This document shows, piece after piece, positions 40,501 to 52,055 of a stretch of DNA of 64,000 nucleotides. This DNA is from Himantopus leucocephalus (lineage: Eukaryota; Chordata; Aves; Charadriiformes; Recurvirostridae): positions 26,310,562-26,374,561 of the forward strand of contig RSEF01000006.1 in the NCBI GenBank assembly GCA_003993805.1, written 5' to 3'. Positions within the stretch are counted from its first letter, which is position 1, and every line of letters starts with the position of its first letter. Both the position numbers and the translations under genes were made by a program. A model generated the notes under the pieces. That model was not told the DNA's origin. It searched no databases and saw only the letters and a list, made by a program, of their open reading frames with translations.

Positions 40501-43500
40501 TAGCTTGGCCATAGTTAAATGCTGACATGATTATACTGCTTCTGAGATACAGATTAGTACCTCCACTGCACAGATATATTACTATGCTAGGACCCATGTC
40601 AGAAATCTCTACCTTGTACTGCACTGTGCAGTAGCAGTGTGTCCCATAAGTCTCCTGTCAAAACAGATTTCAAAAATATTGTTGACACAATAGATCTATT
40701 TACTGGGTTGTACCTGTTTAACAGACATTAAAATTATTAATTTACTAACACCTATTGCATAAAAAACATAATGACTTGGAATAGTAAAAAGGAAAAAAAA
40801 TCGGTATCTACCATGAACGTTTCTGCTTCATCTCCTACTAGTCCAGCAATGGCTGAAACTGGCAAATCAGGGCCATAGTACGGATCTTCACTATGAGAAA
40901 CTGGGAAAAATAAACCCTTATGAGCACTCATTGACCCTTGTCCATCAGGGAGTTTCACAGGCCTGTGAAAAAGCAAGAGACACTGTGTGAGGAGAAGAAA
41001 TATTACAAATAATAAATGCTGATACAAAACCGAGAAGCATGTTTTCAAAACTGTGAGACACCAACGCAGTTAATGGGCTTTCCTTCTGCAAGAGTAACGG
41101 AGGATTGTTGTAGACAATCATTCTACGTGGCACATACCATTTCACTGAAAAGTAACAGTAGTTCTACTACAAAAGAGGAATGTTCCTAACCGGCAGAAAC
41201 GGATTGCCGTGTTCTAACTCAGTGTCTTTTCTTGTTGCCTTGTATAAACAACTATTCTATGTTACTGTTTCCTTATTAACCAGGATTAATAAAGTCACAC
41301 ACCTAATTTGCATATGCTGTGAGGATTCATGCTTAATGTTTATTTGGAGAAAGTTTAACAATGATGAAAAATTATTAGTAGTATTTGCCTGTTGCACTTT
41401 GGTAATCGATGTATGAGTGGCTGTTGCAATGCAGAAGTTGAGGATACTATAGTTTACAAACTATGTTGATTTATGACTTGAAAAAAATTTATGTAAAATA
41501 AACCATTCTCAGTGGAGGTTTAACCTCTATTGAATGGAATGAAAAGTGAGGAAAAAAGACTATATGTGCATTTCCACATGTGTACTCTAGAATGACAAAA
41601 GGTAAAATACCATTCAGTATTCTTTTCATATCGCAAATTAAGGCCTTGTCTATACTTCCACTGATATAACTGTGTTAGTGGCAATATGGGGGTTATATTC
41701 ATAGTTAACGAGATTAAACACACTTGGGAACTGTAGCTACCACTGAAACAGCATATGTGTTCTATTTCAAGGATTCCAACTCGAATGATACATACTACTT
41801 CTATACCAGCCTCAAAAACATTTTAGCATAAATAAATTCTAGGTTTGCTGTGCTCAGTGAATTGCATTGACAGGGCCGTCCCCTCTGGAGCTGTAAATTG
41901 GCCACACAAACTAAAAATCACACAGAAAACTGATATTGCTTTTGGTACAATTTGTGATTACAACAACATATTGTTTAACTATGCTTACTAGGAAACAACT
42001 TGATCCAAATTTGGTGGTTTCATAACTACAAAAGCAACACTCAACATAGCCACTTGCAGGAAAGCAGTCCAGGCACTACCTTAATTCAGTCATGCAGCTT
42101 TTGATAGAGGCTGCTAAAGCAGCTGATTAGTATTACCTTCATGATGTGCATAATCTGGACACGTGAGTGCTAAGAAATGAAATCATAAATTCAATTAACT
42201 TGATTAACTACATAGATTCATACTGGCTGTTATTTACCAACTACTGATTGCAATTGCTAGGTCAACTAAATTGGCTTAAATTCTTTGCAAACAGATGTAG
42301 GTTGATAGTCTTAGTTATTAAAATATAGTTCTAGATTTTCTCTTAACATGAAGGGTGTTCCACTTACTTTTGTTTAAGGTGATGCTCGTCATTATTCCTT
42401 TCAATATGCCAGATAGTAATGGAGCTCTCATTAACAAAACACAGTTGTTGCCAATTCATGGGGTTAAAACTTAAAGAGGTCGCTGTTACCCCTGGCTGAG
42501 ACTCACTGCAGAGGAGGATATTTTCTTGCCAGTTCCTTCATTAAGGAGAGTAAAAGAAAATCAAATCCACTAAATAAGTAAAAAATATTCAAGCTGACTG
42601 ACATTCAAGACCAATATTGGAAAACAAATACTTTGTCAGTGACAAAAAATTTTTGCTGTCAAACAAGTTAGGTCTTCTTGAGAATAAAAACGAGGTGGTT
42701 AATTAGACACACATAAAATTAGTACTGCTACAAAAAGACTGAATACTAAAATAATTTTGAAAACTGACATTTTAGAAACATTATCATGCACTTCCTTTTG
42801 TGAAAAGACCAACAGAATCAAGAGACATGGATTTTTTTTCATTCATTCCATCAATGACTACTTTAATGGACCCAAACAATTAACTCTTCAGCACCCCAGA
42901 CCTCAGCATTGCTTTTCCAATCCAAAAAATAATGATTATAATGCTTGCAGGCTTGTAGTTGGAAGGTATTACAATTAGGGAATAAAAGACAGTCATCCTG
43001 TGATTATCTATGGATGAATTAGGTAATACAGTAATTGTGCTGCGAATGCAGACATACAAGCTATGGCTGCATTAACTAACTTGAGGACAAACCAGGGCAG
43101 AATTTGTGCGGGGCTATGTATAGCTGACACAAGCCTGGGAATCTGCTTTCCACTGACTTTTCTTTTGTCCTGTGTAATCTATTTTATGTTCTCACCATCT
43201 AATTTGCATATTTCTCTATTATCCAGATTAATTCTAGACTGCATTTAGGTGCTATCCAAGAACTGATTAACATAATTTGAAGAAAATGGTTAAAACTGTT
43301 TCTTAATTTCTTGGACAATATATCTGGCTGTTAATCTAAATAACATTTATAGCTTTAGTATTTGTCATTACTGCTGAGAGGAAAAAAAAAAAACAAAAAT
43401 GCATACACTGCTGTAAATGGATTTAGTATAATCCTGTTGTTCTGGCCTGTAATAAATTCAATCACAGAAACAGATGAGGACTGAAGACAATGGTTAATAT

Positions 43501-46500
43501 TGATAGCGTATGCAGAAAAATGAGAAATATTCATATGTACACCATAACTCTCATTAAAATTACAGAAAGCTATAAGCTGCAATTCTGACTTTAAAAGATA
43601 TCAGTGTAGCTGTCTCTCTAAAGATGTCAGCATGTGCTCCTCCCATACCTAACAGAGAGTGCCAACATAGATAATTTATTAAGATCTAAAACTATATGGC
43701 AGACACATCTGAAAAAGAATCTGGCATTAAGTCTCTCCTTTGAACAGAAAAGAATAAAGATCTAGGGATAAAATACCTCAGATGAAAGGCAGGTTTTAGT
43801 TATCCATAAGCTTTCTATACTTTGAGACTGACATAACTTTCAAAACATCTCTTATACCTCCGATTCCAAACTATCTGCTTAACATACAGGAACTGTGCAA
43901 TCATCATATTGTAATCACACATTAAGAATGCTAAACATTGAGATTCCTTTCATCTGTACACACACATTTCTACAATGAATGCACAACATAATCCAATTGC
44001 AAAAATCAAGGTCCTGATCTCACAGTAAATTCAGATGCCTCTGTTCAAGTTATTATAAATTCTAAGTTTATTATTGTAAGGTAATTATATTTTGTTACTA
44101 AATTCTTTCTGACTGGAATCTAGGATGGTTCTTTTATGACAATTAGCTGCTGATAGTCATATTCATGCTGATTCAAATAGGTTTAAATTGTTTGGCCTTG
44201 GAAATGGCCACTATTTTAAAGCACTGAAACATTTCTAGATTTTTCAATTTTTAAGAATAATCTGGAGAAATCTTTCAAGATGGTGGATTTTTGTTTAACT
44301 GCACACAATGAACGCATTAGTCCATATGTGCGATTTCTGCTGTAAGTGACAAGCATGTAAGCTTTCCAGGCCAGTGAGACTGTCTTATTGGTTTCTACTG
44401 TGATACACACACAGACATCCTTCCTGAAGTACCACGTGCAATCAGAGTTCACAGCAAACATTATTCTTCTTCATAAGGGATAAAGAAGAGGCATCTGTAA
44501 TAGTATCTACTATCATTACTAAAATTCTGAAGTTACAGGAGTTTCTGCCTCTTCAATAATCATTGTACAAGAAAAGGTCATCATTAATAGGGAGTATACA
44601 GAATATTCATTACATGTCCTTGCTTGCCTTCCTCCTACTCCACCCTCCCCATTTGTTTTGAAGAAGTGCTCAGACTCCACAGTCTGTGGAAGCTTGCTGG
44701 CAATGGAGGCATAAGCAGGCTTATATTTTTACATAACAATTTAAAAATTTAAATAATCTAATTTTCTGTATCTGTACCATATTATATTCCTTTCATGACA
44801 ATAAGCAGAAAATGATAATCCAACCCAGTGACCCATGGTAGTGTAATCACTGAGCACAACTATAAGACAGAACTAAGTCAAGCATGAGTAATTAAGAGGA
44901 CCACTGAACAGTCCAGGGGAACAAAAAGGTAGAAATCGACTTTAGAACGCTTTTTCTCTTTTCAGCAGGCAACTTTCTTTCACAAACAGCATGGTACTCA
45001 GCTTCCAAGGGTGAGCAGATAATTAACTAGTGATGAAGACTTTAGAAGTACTCCAAAACACAAAATTTCAAAGAAAGTAGAAGATAGCTGTAGCAAATTA
45101 ACAGTCATTCTGAGTAGTGGCTACTAATGCTAGAAAATAAACAGCAAGTTTGGTATAGAAAGTGTGCAGGCAATGATCAATCAGGAAAAAAAATGGAGAT
45201 GAAGGCAACCAGTGTGTCTTCCACATTTGTTAACTTAATTTATGGTAAAACAGCACATATAAAAAAATATGAATTAAATGTAAATGGTATTAAGATAATT
45301 TTTTTTTTGCTCTTACCATACTGAAAGAACAAATTCTGGGATTGAAGAGTAACTGGCTAGATATGGGCCTGTGAAACTAAATGCAAGTAAGGTGTAGTCC
45401 AGCTGAGCATTACCTGAAATATAAAAATAAAGAACATGGTCTTTAATTGCCCCAGACTTTACTGTTTACTATCACAGATACTCTTCTCAGTTCCTTTATA
45501 TCCACTTTAACACTTCAAAGGCATTCTTCAGGCCCCTGATTCCTTTGCTTCACTCTAGATTACTGTTTTGATTTGATGAAAGTGTTCCCTATGTATCACT
45601 GCTTGGAATTTTTTTCAATAATACCTTGAATTTGTAAAGTATTTTTCCCCAAGTACCCTGAAATCCTTTGCATTCATAATTTCATTCATATACATGAAAT
45701 AAACAAGTAGTGTGATCCTTATTTAAATGGCAAGGAAACTGAAACATGGATAGGGTAAGCAACTTAACTAAGGAGAGAAATGTTACGAGGTGGGAAAAAA
45801 TATATATTAGATCCCAGACACCAAAGTTTAACTGCAAGAACCCTTATTCCTCTCATGTCTCAGATTTCTGAATGTGGCTTTCAGCAGTTTGCTTGGAAGA
45901 CTACTGTAGAATGATTTTTTTGGTTATTCTGACTATATTTTCCTAAAATGAATGTCATTTCATTCCATTTGGTTTTCCTTTAAAACAGCTCCATTTTGTA
46001 TTGTCATATTCCTCCCTAGCTTGAGCCTAACTAAAAATAATGCAGTGGAAAATTCCTTCTACTTCTTTCCACGCATCTTGTCATGAGACAGTTTCCTGTC
46101 ACACTGTTTCTCAAGTCTTATAAAAAATATCCTTCAGAAACTGGATGATTTAAGTGTTGTTTCAATGAAATGGTGACAGGGAGGGTTACCACATCACTAC
46201 CTTTTAATTCTGTCAGTTTACTGAGTTCTGGAAAAGTGTAGACATATATGATGGGATTCAGCTTCCGGTCTGAAAAGGCCAGCACTTGACTGTTCCCATT
46301 CGCTGCAAAGGCTCCCACCTGGCCAGTCTGACACTGCAGCACTGTCGTCTTCTTTGTTTCAATGTCCAGGAAGAGGATGTAATTGCCACAAGGGTAGCAG
46401 ACAGTTTGATTGTTGATAAAGCCAAAGTTCTTGTTTGAGAATCCCTGAACCCAACTTAAGAAAGAGCAACAGAATATTAAAACATTAAAGACACATTTCT

Positions 46501-49500
46501 TAAAATACTGTGATAAATGGAATGTTGTAGCCTAAGTTACACTGAACTGATGCTTGGGATTTGTTAGACTCATCCTCACACCAATGTTGCAAAACCACAG
46601 TAACTTCAAGATCTAGTATTATGAATCACTAGTTCAGTGTTTCCAAAAACATATGGTCAATCTTACCTGGATGGAGCACAAAGGACTGTCATAAAAACAT
46701 GGAGAGATGCTTATATTTCTTTCAGTTTTCACTAAAAATAAAGTTAGCTGGTTCACAGGCTCTGGTTTTGTACTCATATATCATAGTACTAGAGTATGCC
46801 TTTATTCTGAAAGAATTACACAGGAACAATCCATACTTGGGACCCAATTGTGTTTGCTTAACCTTTCATATCATTCATGAGATGAACTTTCATAGTTCAT
46901 CTCATCCCCATAAAATAAAAAATATAAAGGCACGGCTTGTGTTTGTATGAACCTAACCAGGATGACTGTTCAGTTCAGCACTTTAACATGGTAAAACTTT
47001 GGAATGTAAACAGGATGTGTTACGCAAGGACTGAAATAAATTACTGAAGAGGAGTCAGCTTAGGAACTTACAACGTATCAACAAATTCATAACTGCCTGC
47101 AGATGTTTTTACCTTTCAGAAAGTGTGTGGATAAATATCAGGGTCCTCTTACGAAAGGGATTTGCATTTACCACAAAGTGAAGATGTCTGACTGAGCCAC
47201 AGCTTAGCCTGCTGGTACCATGGCAGAAAAGTTTCAGCAGTGTAACAAGATATCCTCTGTGTACAATGCTGCTGTTAAGACCTTCTCTTCTAATTTCTAT
47301 TCAGAAACTTTCCATCTCTTACCTTCTTCCAAATAAGAGCATTTGACTGGAAGAGATCTTTGTCCTCTGCAATTGCAAGCAGTGTTTTCACGCTCCTTTC
47401 ATGAACATAAGTCAGTCATAAGATCAGGTCAGCCGCTGATCCTCTATACTCTTACTAGAAGACTGTACTATAGCCTCAACACTCTCATAGTTAGGAACAT
47501 TTTTAAATGGCTAGTCTTAAGATATTTATGTTCAGAAATAACTTCTCGTTCTCTTTTCTGAGTAGTTTTTGCTCTTGGCCTCTTTCACTACACACCAGAG
47601 GAGTAAGTGTAGCCAGAGGGGAGTGGGAGCGCACTGATCACGTGCTCATGCAGATGAACTGAATACCATGGCAACAAAGAGGAGACATTTCAGCTGATGA
47701 ATGTTTTTCCAAACCTTTAACACAGGAACTAGATGTATGACGTGCTAGGGGACATAAGAAGACCTTTATGAACATGCTGACAAGACAAGCTCTATGCTCT
47801 TCTCCAACACTAGATCTGAATCAGTGTAAATGAAGTATTTTTAACTTCTGTTCACAGAGGTACAATGAAGTCTAGAAAATATATATGCAGGGATAAATTA
47901 ATGGGATGACAGCACAATTTATCATCCTTATACAACCAGTAAAGGCTTAAGGGGACAAGGATTCAGCCTGTTACCTGATATCAGCTATGACTGGTGCAGT
48001 ACACGTACTGAGTCAGGTAATTAGCCACGGCTCACCCACATGTTTTCCATGCTGTGTCTGTCTCCAGTTCTGTATAAACATTGTGTCAGAAGTATTTCAG
48101 CCATAAACTCAGCCAGCTGGTGAAATGTAGATGGGGCAAAGTAATTAAAGTTGCTTGGAAGTTTCGTTACAGAGAATTTTGCCACTGAAAACTGCTAGTT
48201 CATACAAAACAGATTACATGAAACCAGGAGTTTTGTGTTTTCTGAAGTCATAGAACACAGCATTCCAACTTCCCACTGCAAAATAATTTTTGTCACTTTC
48301 TTCTAAAACTGATATGCATACTACTCCTGCTAATATTAATTTATAAGAAAGGAGAACTTGAAACTTTTCTATTTTATGGAAATGGGCTTTGTTTCACATT
48401 CAGTGGGGCTTAAATTCTTTATTTTGTATAATGTTTTCATTTCTTAATGTGCTTTAACAAAGCAAAAAACCTGGGTCACAGCTGTTCCAAGTAACACCAG
48501 TTTGCACAAGGGACATCCTTGGAATAGTAATGACATACTTCAGATGGTATTTTTTTACTCTGCAAATATCAGAATTGGTTAAGGCTGAAGCCTGTTTCTC
48601 CTATTAACAGAACAAATAATTTTCTTTCCACTAAAAAGTGCTGCACTTATAATTATGGATCTATGTCCCATAAGCATCAGCAAAACAGCTGAAATAAAAT
48701 GGACAAGGAAGTTTAAACATCTGTCCCATTACATAGAAAAAACATCTAAACATCCTAGATTGCTGTGAAAGTCTCAATCAAGGTGGGGCAGGAAGGGCTT
48801 AATTCATCTACAGCTCCTATTCATTCAGAACCAAAAAGCAAGTTGTCGGGTTGCCAAGAGTTTTGGAAGAGAAATGTCTTTCTATATATACTGTGGGTAA
48901 TGTTTCTCAGAAAAGGAAATCTGAAAGTCTCCGACATGCAGGTTAAGATGCTGAGAGAGAAAGGTAGGAGTGAGGACTTAGAATACCAGGAAAATTAAGA
49001 GCCAAGGAAGGAGATGATGACAGTGGGATTTAGGAGGTATAGAACAGCCAGGGAAATTCTAGAGGTTGAAGCAGTCTGGGTAAAACAGAAGAGAGATGTG
49101 GCCATGAACAGAACAGAACTGTATGGGTTCACGAGGCCAGATACTGAGAAGAAAAGCATGCCACAAGAGTTCATCAGGATCACGTGCTGCCAGAATCACT
49201 AGACAGGAAAAGATAACTCATGCCACACTTATTATCAACTCAGCAAGCTCTAGCTTAAAACTAGTCAGGATTGCTCTTAATCCTCATTTCAGAGCCTCCC
49301 TGTGCTAAGGGCAGAGAACCTAAGTTTCATCCAAATCCACCAAAGGCTCAGTTGCTGCTATATGCTGCAACGCAAGTGCTTCTTTCCCTCTCCTCACCCC
49401 CGGCTGCCTGTGGCCCTAACACAGACCCACACCACAGCAGCCTCCCTTCCTTTCCCTGTTAGACCTGCTCTATTTTCTGACGGCTGTACAGAGCTGACCC

Positions 49501-49706
49501 GGGGTGAGAGGAGCTGAGCCTCGGGGGCAGAGAACAAGACACCGGGCACCCCACCGGGGCCGAAGGGCTCAGGAATGTGTGGAAACCCGAAGGGCGCGGG
49601 CTGCCCCGGCCGGCTCCCACCTCACTTCCAGCGCGGCCTCCTCGGCCGAGGAGCAGCGGCGGCCCCCCACGGCCTCGGCGCGAAGCTCCTCACCGGCCGC
49701 CTCCAT
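7418..49706 (-). CDS. CFAP43: CFAP43 (WDR96), cilia- and flagella-associated protein 43
   Basis: Axonemal protein that, with CFAP44, tethers inner-arm dynein f to the doublet; loss in mammals causes sperm flagellar defects. Thirty-four coding exons, 5' to 3': 49706-49621, 46454-46201, 45413-45317, 42535-42368, 40962-40812, 36091-35941, 33931-33869, 32750-32671, 31946-31815, 31174-31058, 29946-29866, 29043-28895, 27897-27794, 26702-26595, 24485-24319, 23538-23386, 22858-22728, 22003-21838, 21253-21140, 19518-19441, 18921-18796, 18349-18245, 17494-17378, 16571-16362, 14687-14481, 13702-13613, 12855-12778, 11949-11824, 11309-11190, 11109-11002, 9392-9306, 9009-8921, 8527-8320, 7534-7418. Every junction has AG/GT and agreeing phase. 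The sum is 4338 bases, 1445 residues. WD-repeat blades fill about residues 29-735 and coiled coil about 790-1445. Human CFAP43 is recalled as 1665 residues, so about 220 C-terminal residues are unaccounted for. Confidence 0.95.
9745..9806. repeat. 31-bp imperfect tandem duplication in a CFAP43 intron
   Basis: Two copies, 9745-9775 and 9776-9806, start AAGACCAGTC and end GTTC, differing at three positions. The rest of this roughly 1.6-kb intron (9393-11001) shows no coding signal. Confidence 0.9.
10429..10453. repeat. Perfect inverted repeat, 10-bp arms
   Basis: TATTGACTTG and CAAGTCAATA flank a 5-base spacer in the same CFAP43 intron. A short palindrome of this kind can be chance in AT-rich DNA. 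Confidence 0.9.
14083..14135. repeat. Two adjacent inverted repeats
   Basis: The first hairpin has 10-bp arms (ACTAAGTATG / CATACTTAGT, 14083-14092 and 14105-14114) and a 12-base loop. It abuts, sharing one base with, a second with arms TTTGAAACTA / TAGTTTCAAA (14114-14123 and 14126-14135) and a 2-base loop. It lies in the CFAP43 intron between exons 25 and 26. Confidence 0.9.
14481..14687 (-). other. CFAP43: CFAP43 exon 25 with a weak donor
   Basis: Encodes about residues 1037-1105, including [19 protein letters not shown] and [16 protein letters not shown], and ends TVQDSE. The donor is GAG/GTGTCT, poor beyond the GT. If it is not used, the frame runs four codons (VSEK) to TAA at 14466-14468. 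The next exon ([10 protein letters not shown]) continues the known protein, so splicing must occur in the full-length form. Confidence 0.85.
16362..16571 (-). other. CFAP43: CFAP43 exon 24 with two in-frame acceptors
   Basis: Encodes an acidic stretch ([14 protein letters not shown]) then [20 protein letters not shown]. The upstream side reads CTTCAG/ATTCAG/AAG, two AGs six bases apart. Use of the first adds Ile-Gln. The first has the better pyrimidine tract. Either choice keeps frame (68 or 70 codons). Confidence 0.8.
16720..17185 (+). mobile_element. Old diverged CR1 LINE 3' fragment, plus orientation
   Basis: Diverged sequence with the order expected of a CR1 3' end: GACAGGCTGAAGAGCTGGAATTG, GAAGGCTTGGGGGGATCTTA, then CTATTCTGTGATTCTT at its end. 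It sits antisense in the CFAP43 intron between exons 23 and 24. A 101-codon frame across it is decayed CR1 sequence, not a gene. Confidence 0.85.
17719..17749. repeat. Poly-T tract with one N
   Basis: About 30 T residues interrupted only by an N at 17736, in the CFAP43 intron downstream of exon 22. The length is unreliable. On the minus (transcribed) strand it is a poly-A tract. Confidence 0.9.
19591..19658. repeat. 34-bp perfect tandem duplication
   Basis: Two identical 34-bp copies (19591-19624, 19625-19658) beginning AAAGGAACAT and ending AAACTCC, in the CFAP43 intron between exons 19 and 20. Identity suggests a recent duplication or an assembly artefact. Confidence 0.95.
22678..22723. 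repeat. 23-bp perfect tandem duplication beside a CFAP43 donor site
   Basis: Two identical copies, 22678-22700 and 22701-22723, of a unit starting AATATTGGTC. The second copy ends four bases from the exon 17 boundary at 22728. Its TAC sits just past the donor GTATGTA, so the duplication starts within the intron's first few bases. Confidence 0.95.
23187..23231. repeat. AT-rich (TA)n low-complexity tract
   Basis: Interrupted TATATA runs in the CFAP43 intron between exons 16 and 17, presumably a decayed dinucleotide microsatellite. Confidence 0.85.
25668..25699. repeat. Perfect inverted repeat, 13-bp arms
   Basis: GCTATATTATATA and TATATAATATAGC flank the 6-base loop TAGCTG in the CFAP43 intron between exons 14 and 15. 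It would form a hairpin in RNA or cruciform in DNA. AT-rich composition makes chance plausible. Confidence 0.9.
33023..33500 (-). mobile_element. Old CR1 LINE fragment, minus orientation
   Basis: Starts CAGAATCATAGGTCATTTAG and continues with CTGATCCAACCTCCTGCTCT, TCTCCAGGCTGAACAAACAT and TTTTTGTACTGTGGAGCCCA, which are diverged CR1 3' blocks in reverse. It lies in the CFAP43 intron between exons 7 and 8, sense to the gene. The 141-codon minus-strand frame at 33028-33453 is remnant CR1. Confidence 0.85.
36092..40811. other. Large CFAP43 intron, no other gene seen
   Basis: The longest CFAP43 intron (about 4.7 kb, between exons 5 and 6). It contains many short open frames, the longest 111 codons on the minus strand at 36397-36732, none with recognisable domains, splice context or a good start. 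I see no clear young repeat. Most other CFAP43 introns above 300 bases likewise contain only AT-rich unique sequence plus the repeats listed separately. Confidence 0.6.
46455..49620. other. CFAP43 intron 1, no coding sequence seen
   Basis: A 3.2-kb intron between the start exon and exon 2. The composition shifts from AT-rich to CpG-rich from about 49380. No repeats of a family I recognise and no coding exons are visible. Confidence 0.6.
49621..49706 (-). other. CFAP43: CFAP43 exon 1 with start codon
   Basis: ATG at 49706-49704 opens [20 protein letters not shown] and ends LEV plus AG before donor GTGGGAGC. The two trailing bases join T of exon 2 to give Ser-Trp-Val-Gln-Gly-Phe, matching the position of the conserved WVQGF in other vertebrates. 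The exon is G+C rich and lies in a CpG island. The ATG is inferred; an in-frame alternative upstream cannot be fully excluded. Confidence 0.75.
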
Positions 49707-49960
49707 TCGCCCCACACCACCCCCAGCCCGTTTACACCCGTCTCTAAGGAACAAGAACAGCTTCTGCTATTAGCTGACACAACACCTCCCGCCAGGAATA
49801 AACCAGGCAGCTGATTGGCCTGCGCCGTGCGCCAACCAACCAATGAACGCGGGTAGGTATTTAAAGGGCCAGTGGCCCTAAAGGAGAACCCGCGCAGCGC
49901 TCCTCTCCTGTGGAGTGGCGGAACCGAAGCGCTGAGAGGAGCGCGCTGCGGCATATCCAG
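49707..49960 (-). promoter_or_regulatory. CFAP43 promoter region in a CpG island
   Basis: A CpG-rich stretch directly upstream of the CFAP43 ATG. It carries two CCAAT-type NF-Y sites in opposite orientation, ATTGG at 49814-49818 and CCAAT at 49840-49844, and TATTTAAA at 49858-49865. A 15-bp palindrome AGGGCCAGTGGCCCT sits at 49865-49879. The start site probably lies between 49707 and about 49810. The symmetrical sites could also drive a divergent transcript on the plus strand. Confidence 0.55.
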
Positions 49961-52050
49961 CCACGCAGGCACCGGCCCGGGGCTAATGGGGTGACGCTGC
50001 CTGTGAGGCGCTGGTGTGTGGGGCCTTTAACCTGCGCAGTCGTTGCTGCTCTGCCTCAAAAGTAGGCAGCGTTGGGGCAGCGACCGTGGGTTCCTTCCCT
50101 CGGCCACCCCGCGGGGCCTTCCAGCAGCGCTTGGCCTGTCACTTAGTGAGACTGCTGTACCAGTTCTCCCGTTGCTTCTCTTCGTTTTTCTTTCACAAAG
50201 TGCTGCACCCGGGGCAGTCTTTTTCAGGATGTGTAAGACAGTGCTCGTGAAGCTTCAAAGAGAGCTGAAGGGAAGTTGGTCACTGGAAAGAAGAGAAAGT
50301 ACAACTATGATCTCTATATATGTAGTTATGGCTTTTAACATGGTAACGCAGCAAGAGCTTCCAAGTATTTTAAAAGCAGAATTAGCAATAACATCTCCTT
50401 TCCCTAAAGGGTGAAATGTTATTTATAGTGTCTCACTTGCTTATGTTAGTTCGCTATCACTTTTCTGTACAGTGGCAGTGTGTGGTTGTGTGATACTGCT
50501 ATATCTCCACAGCACCATGGAGCAACGACGGAGAGTGGCACCACTGTCCAGGGGCGGCAGGACAAGCCTGTACCTTCTTGTCTCAGCAGGTGCTCTGTAT
50601 GCCACACAAAACCAAGACAGGATGAGGAAATGGTTTTATTTTTCCATAGTGCCTTTGAGGAGGTATTGTAGCACGTGGATTTTGTGATCCTGCTTTCAGC
50701 TCCTACGTGCCTGACTCTGGGCTGTGAGTTAGCAGACTGCCTGTGTTCTCTGTAATCGCTAAAACAAACTTCAAATGAATTTTCTCTTTTTTTCATGACC
50801 CAAAATGCTGCTGAAACTTTCCTAAGGGAAGCGCTCAGAGGAATGAGAAATATGTCCTCTAACACAGTTTTTTTTTAATGGTAGGAGAAATTATTTTGCT
50901 GGCAAAGGACATCTTATGTACAGCTTCTGTTTGCCTAGGGCATGGCAGGCTTGTGCAACAAATTACCACTCCCTTTCACTGCTGACCTGCTTATTAATTG
51001 CATAATCAAACAGCAATGACTTAACAAAAAATCATGTTGTTGTTCTATTCAAACGGATAATGGTGTCAGGTTCACAGTCACTTTACTAGGGGCCATCTTA
51101 GTGTTTGTCTGCAGGAGAGATCCCCACAGAAAATACTGGGTTTTGCAACATTGTGCCTGAGGCCCAACTCCAGTGACAAAACCAAACCAAAAGTCACCAA
51201 CAGGCAAAACTTTCTAATAGTGCAAGCACGGATCCACCAAGGAGACTGGAGAAGCTCCGGTTCCTCTGTTAGCCTCAGGGGTTTGACAGAGACGTGTCCA
51301 TCGCTGGGAAGGCCAGGACCGTCCCTCCTTTTGGCCTCAGCTGGCCCAGCCCTCTGGTGCCTACAAGTGTGCTGTTTCCTAATAAGGTACAGCTCTGACC
51401 ACAAGGTTGGGTGGAAGGGAAGGGAAGGGAAGGGAAGCGTTTCATTTCTGGGACCATAGATCAACTTGGACACTGTGTGAAATGCATTAAGAGGAAAGCT
51501 CCTCCGTTGCCACAATTATACCACAAGAAAAGCAGGTACAAGGAAGGCCCTGGTGCCCTCACCTCAACTGACGAGGGAGCAAAAGGGATGGAGAGGACTT
51601 CAGTCTGTGCTTCGGTTCTCTCTTTTGCTCTATGGACATACTGATGGTCCCACAGGCCATGTTTGCAGAAACAAGCACGAATCCCTCTATGACTGCAAGG
51701 TAGTACTTAAATTCAATCCAACATTTGCTGTGGCCCCTTATCTGTTACCTGTTGTCTCCTCTTGCATTTCCATCATGAAGTGGAATAGCTGTGGGAGAGA
51801 GAAACCTTCCTTGTTATCCTCAAGGTGGGACTGGATGGGATTTTGAAGGACAGCAGGTGATGCAGCGCGGCTGTAGCAGGAGAAGGCCTGTCCCAGGAGG
51901 CCCTGTCCAGGGAGGAGGCTGGGGGGAGGCCTGGTGCCTCACCAGCTGCTGGAGGCACCACTTGAAAAACCCCCACAACCAAGCATACGGGGTGGAGTTT
52001 TGCCATAGGTTTCCCATTTAAATGGATGTGCAGCTGGGGTGGGTTATGCT
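49961..52050. other. Intergenic stretch between CFAP43 and GSTO1, no gene recognised
   Basis: CpG-rich to about 50130, then ordinary composition. Several open frames exist (for example 50043-50414 plus, 50446-50865 minus, 51078-51515 minus) but none resembles a protein I know, and overlapping frames on both strands suggest chance in GC-rich DNA. A divergent non-coding transcript from the CFAP43 promoter is possible. Confidence 0.5.
51413..51437. repeat. GGAAG pentanucleotide microsatellite, five units
   Basis: Five perfect GGAAG units in the CFAP43-GSTO1 intergenic region. Confidence 0.95.
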
Positions 52051-52055
52051 GCGGT

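Larger units (their letters stand above)
21838..46454 (-). other. CFAP43: CFAP43 N-terminal WD-repeat region, exons 2-18
   Basis: Beta-propeller style repeats are visible in translation: exon 2 [20 protein letters not shown] and [19 protein letters not shown]; exon 4 [20 protein letters not shown]; exon 9 [18 protein letters not shown]; exon 12 [20 protein letters not shown]; exon 16 [19 protein letters not shown]; exon 17 [20 protein letters not shown]. The hydrophobic-S-P/L-D/N-x-x-hydrophobic pattern and the following GxxxxW-like strand are typical WD40 blades, though canonical WD dipeptides are mostly degenerate, as is usual in this family. Exon 18 ([20 protein letters not shown]) is the linker to the coiled coil. 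Confidence 0.9.

Noticed and set aside
41640..41700. Segment AAGGCCTTGTCTATACTTCC resembling an old interspersed repeat
   Set aside because: The motif feels familiar from reptile and bird repeats, but I cannot name the family or its bounds.
50043..50414. Plus-strand frame of 123 codons next to the CFAP43 promoter
   Set aside because: No recognisable domain, composition changes midway, and there is no conserved neighbour relation. At most it could lie in a divergent non-coding transcript.
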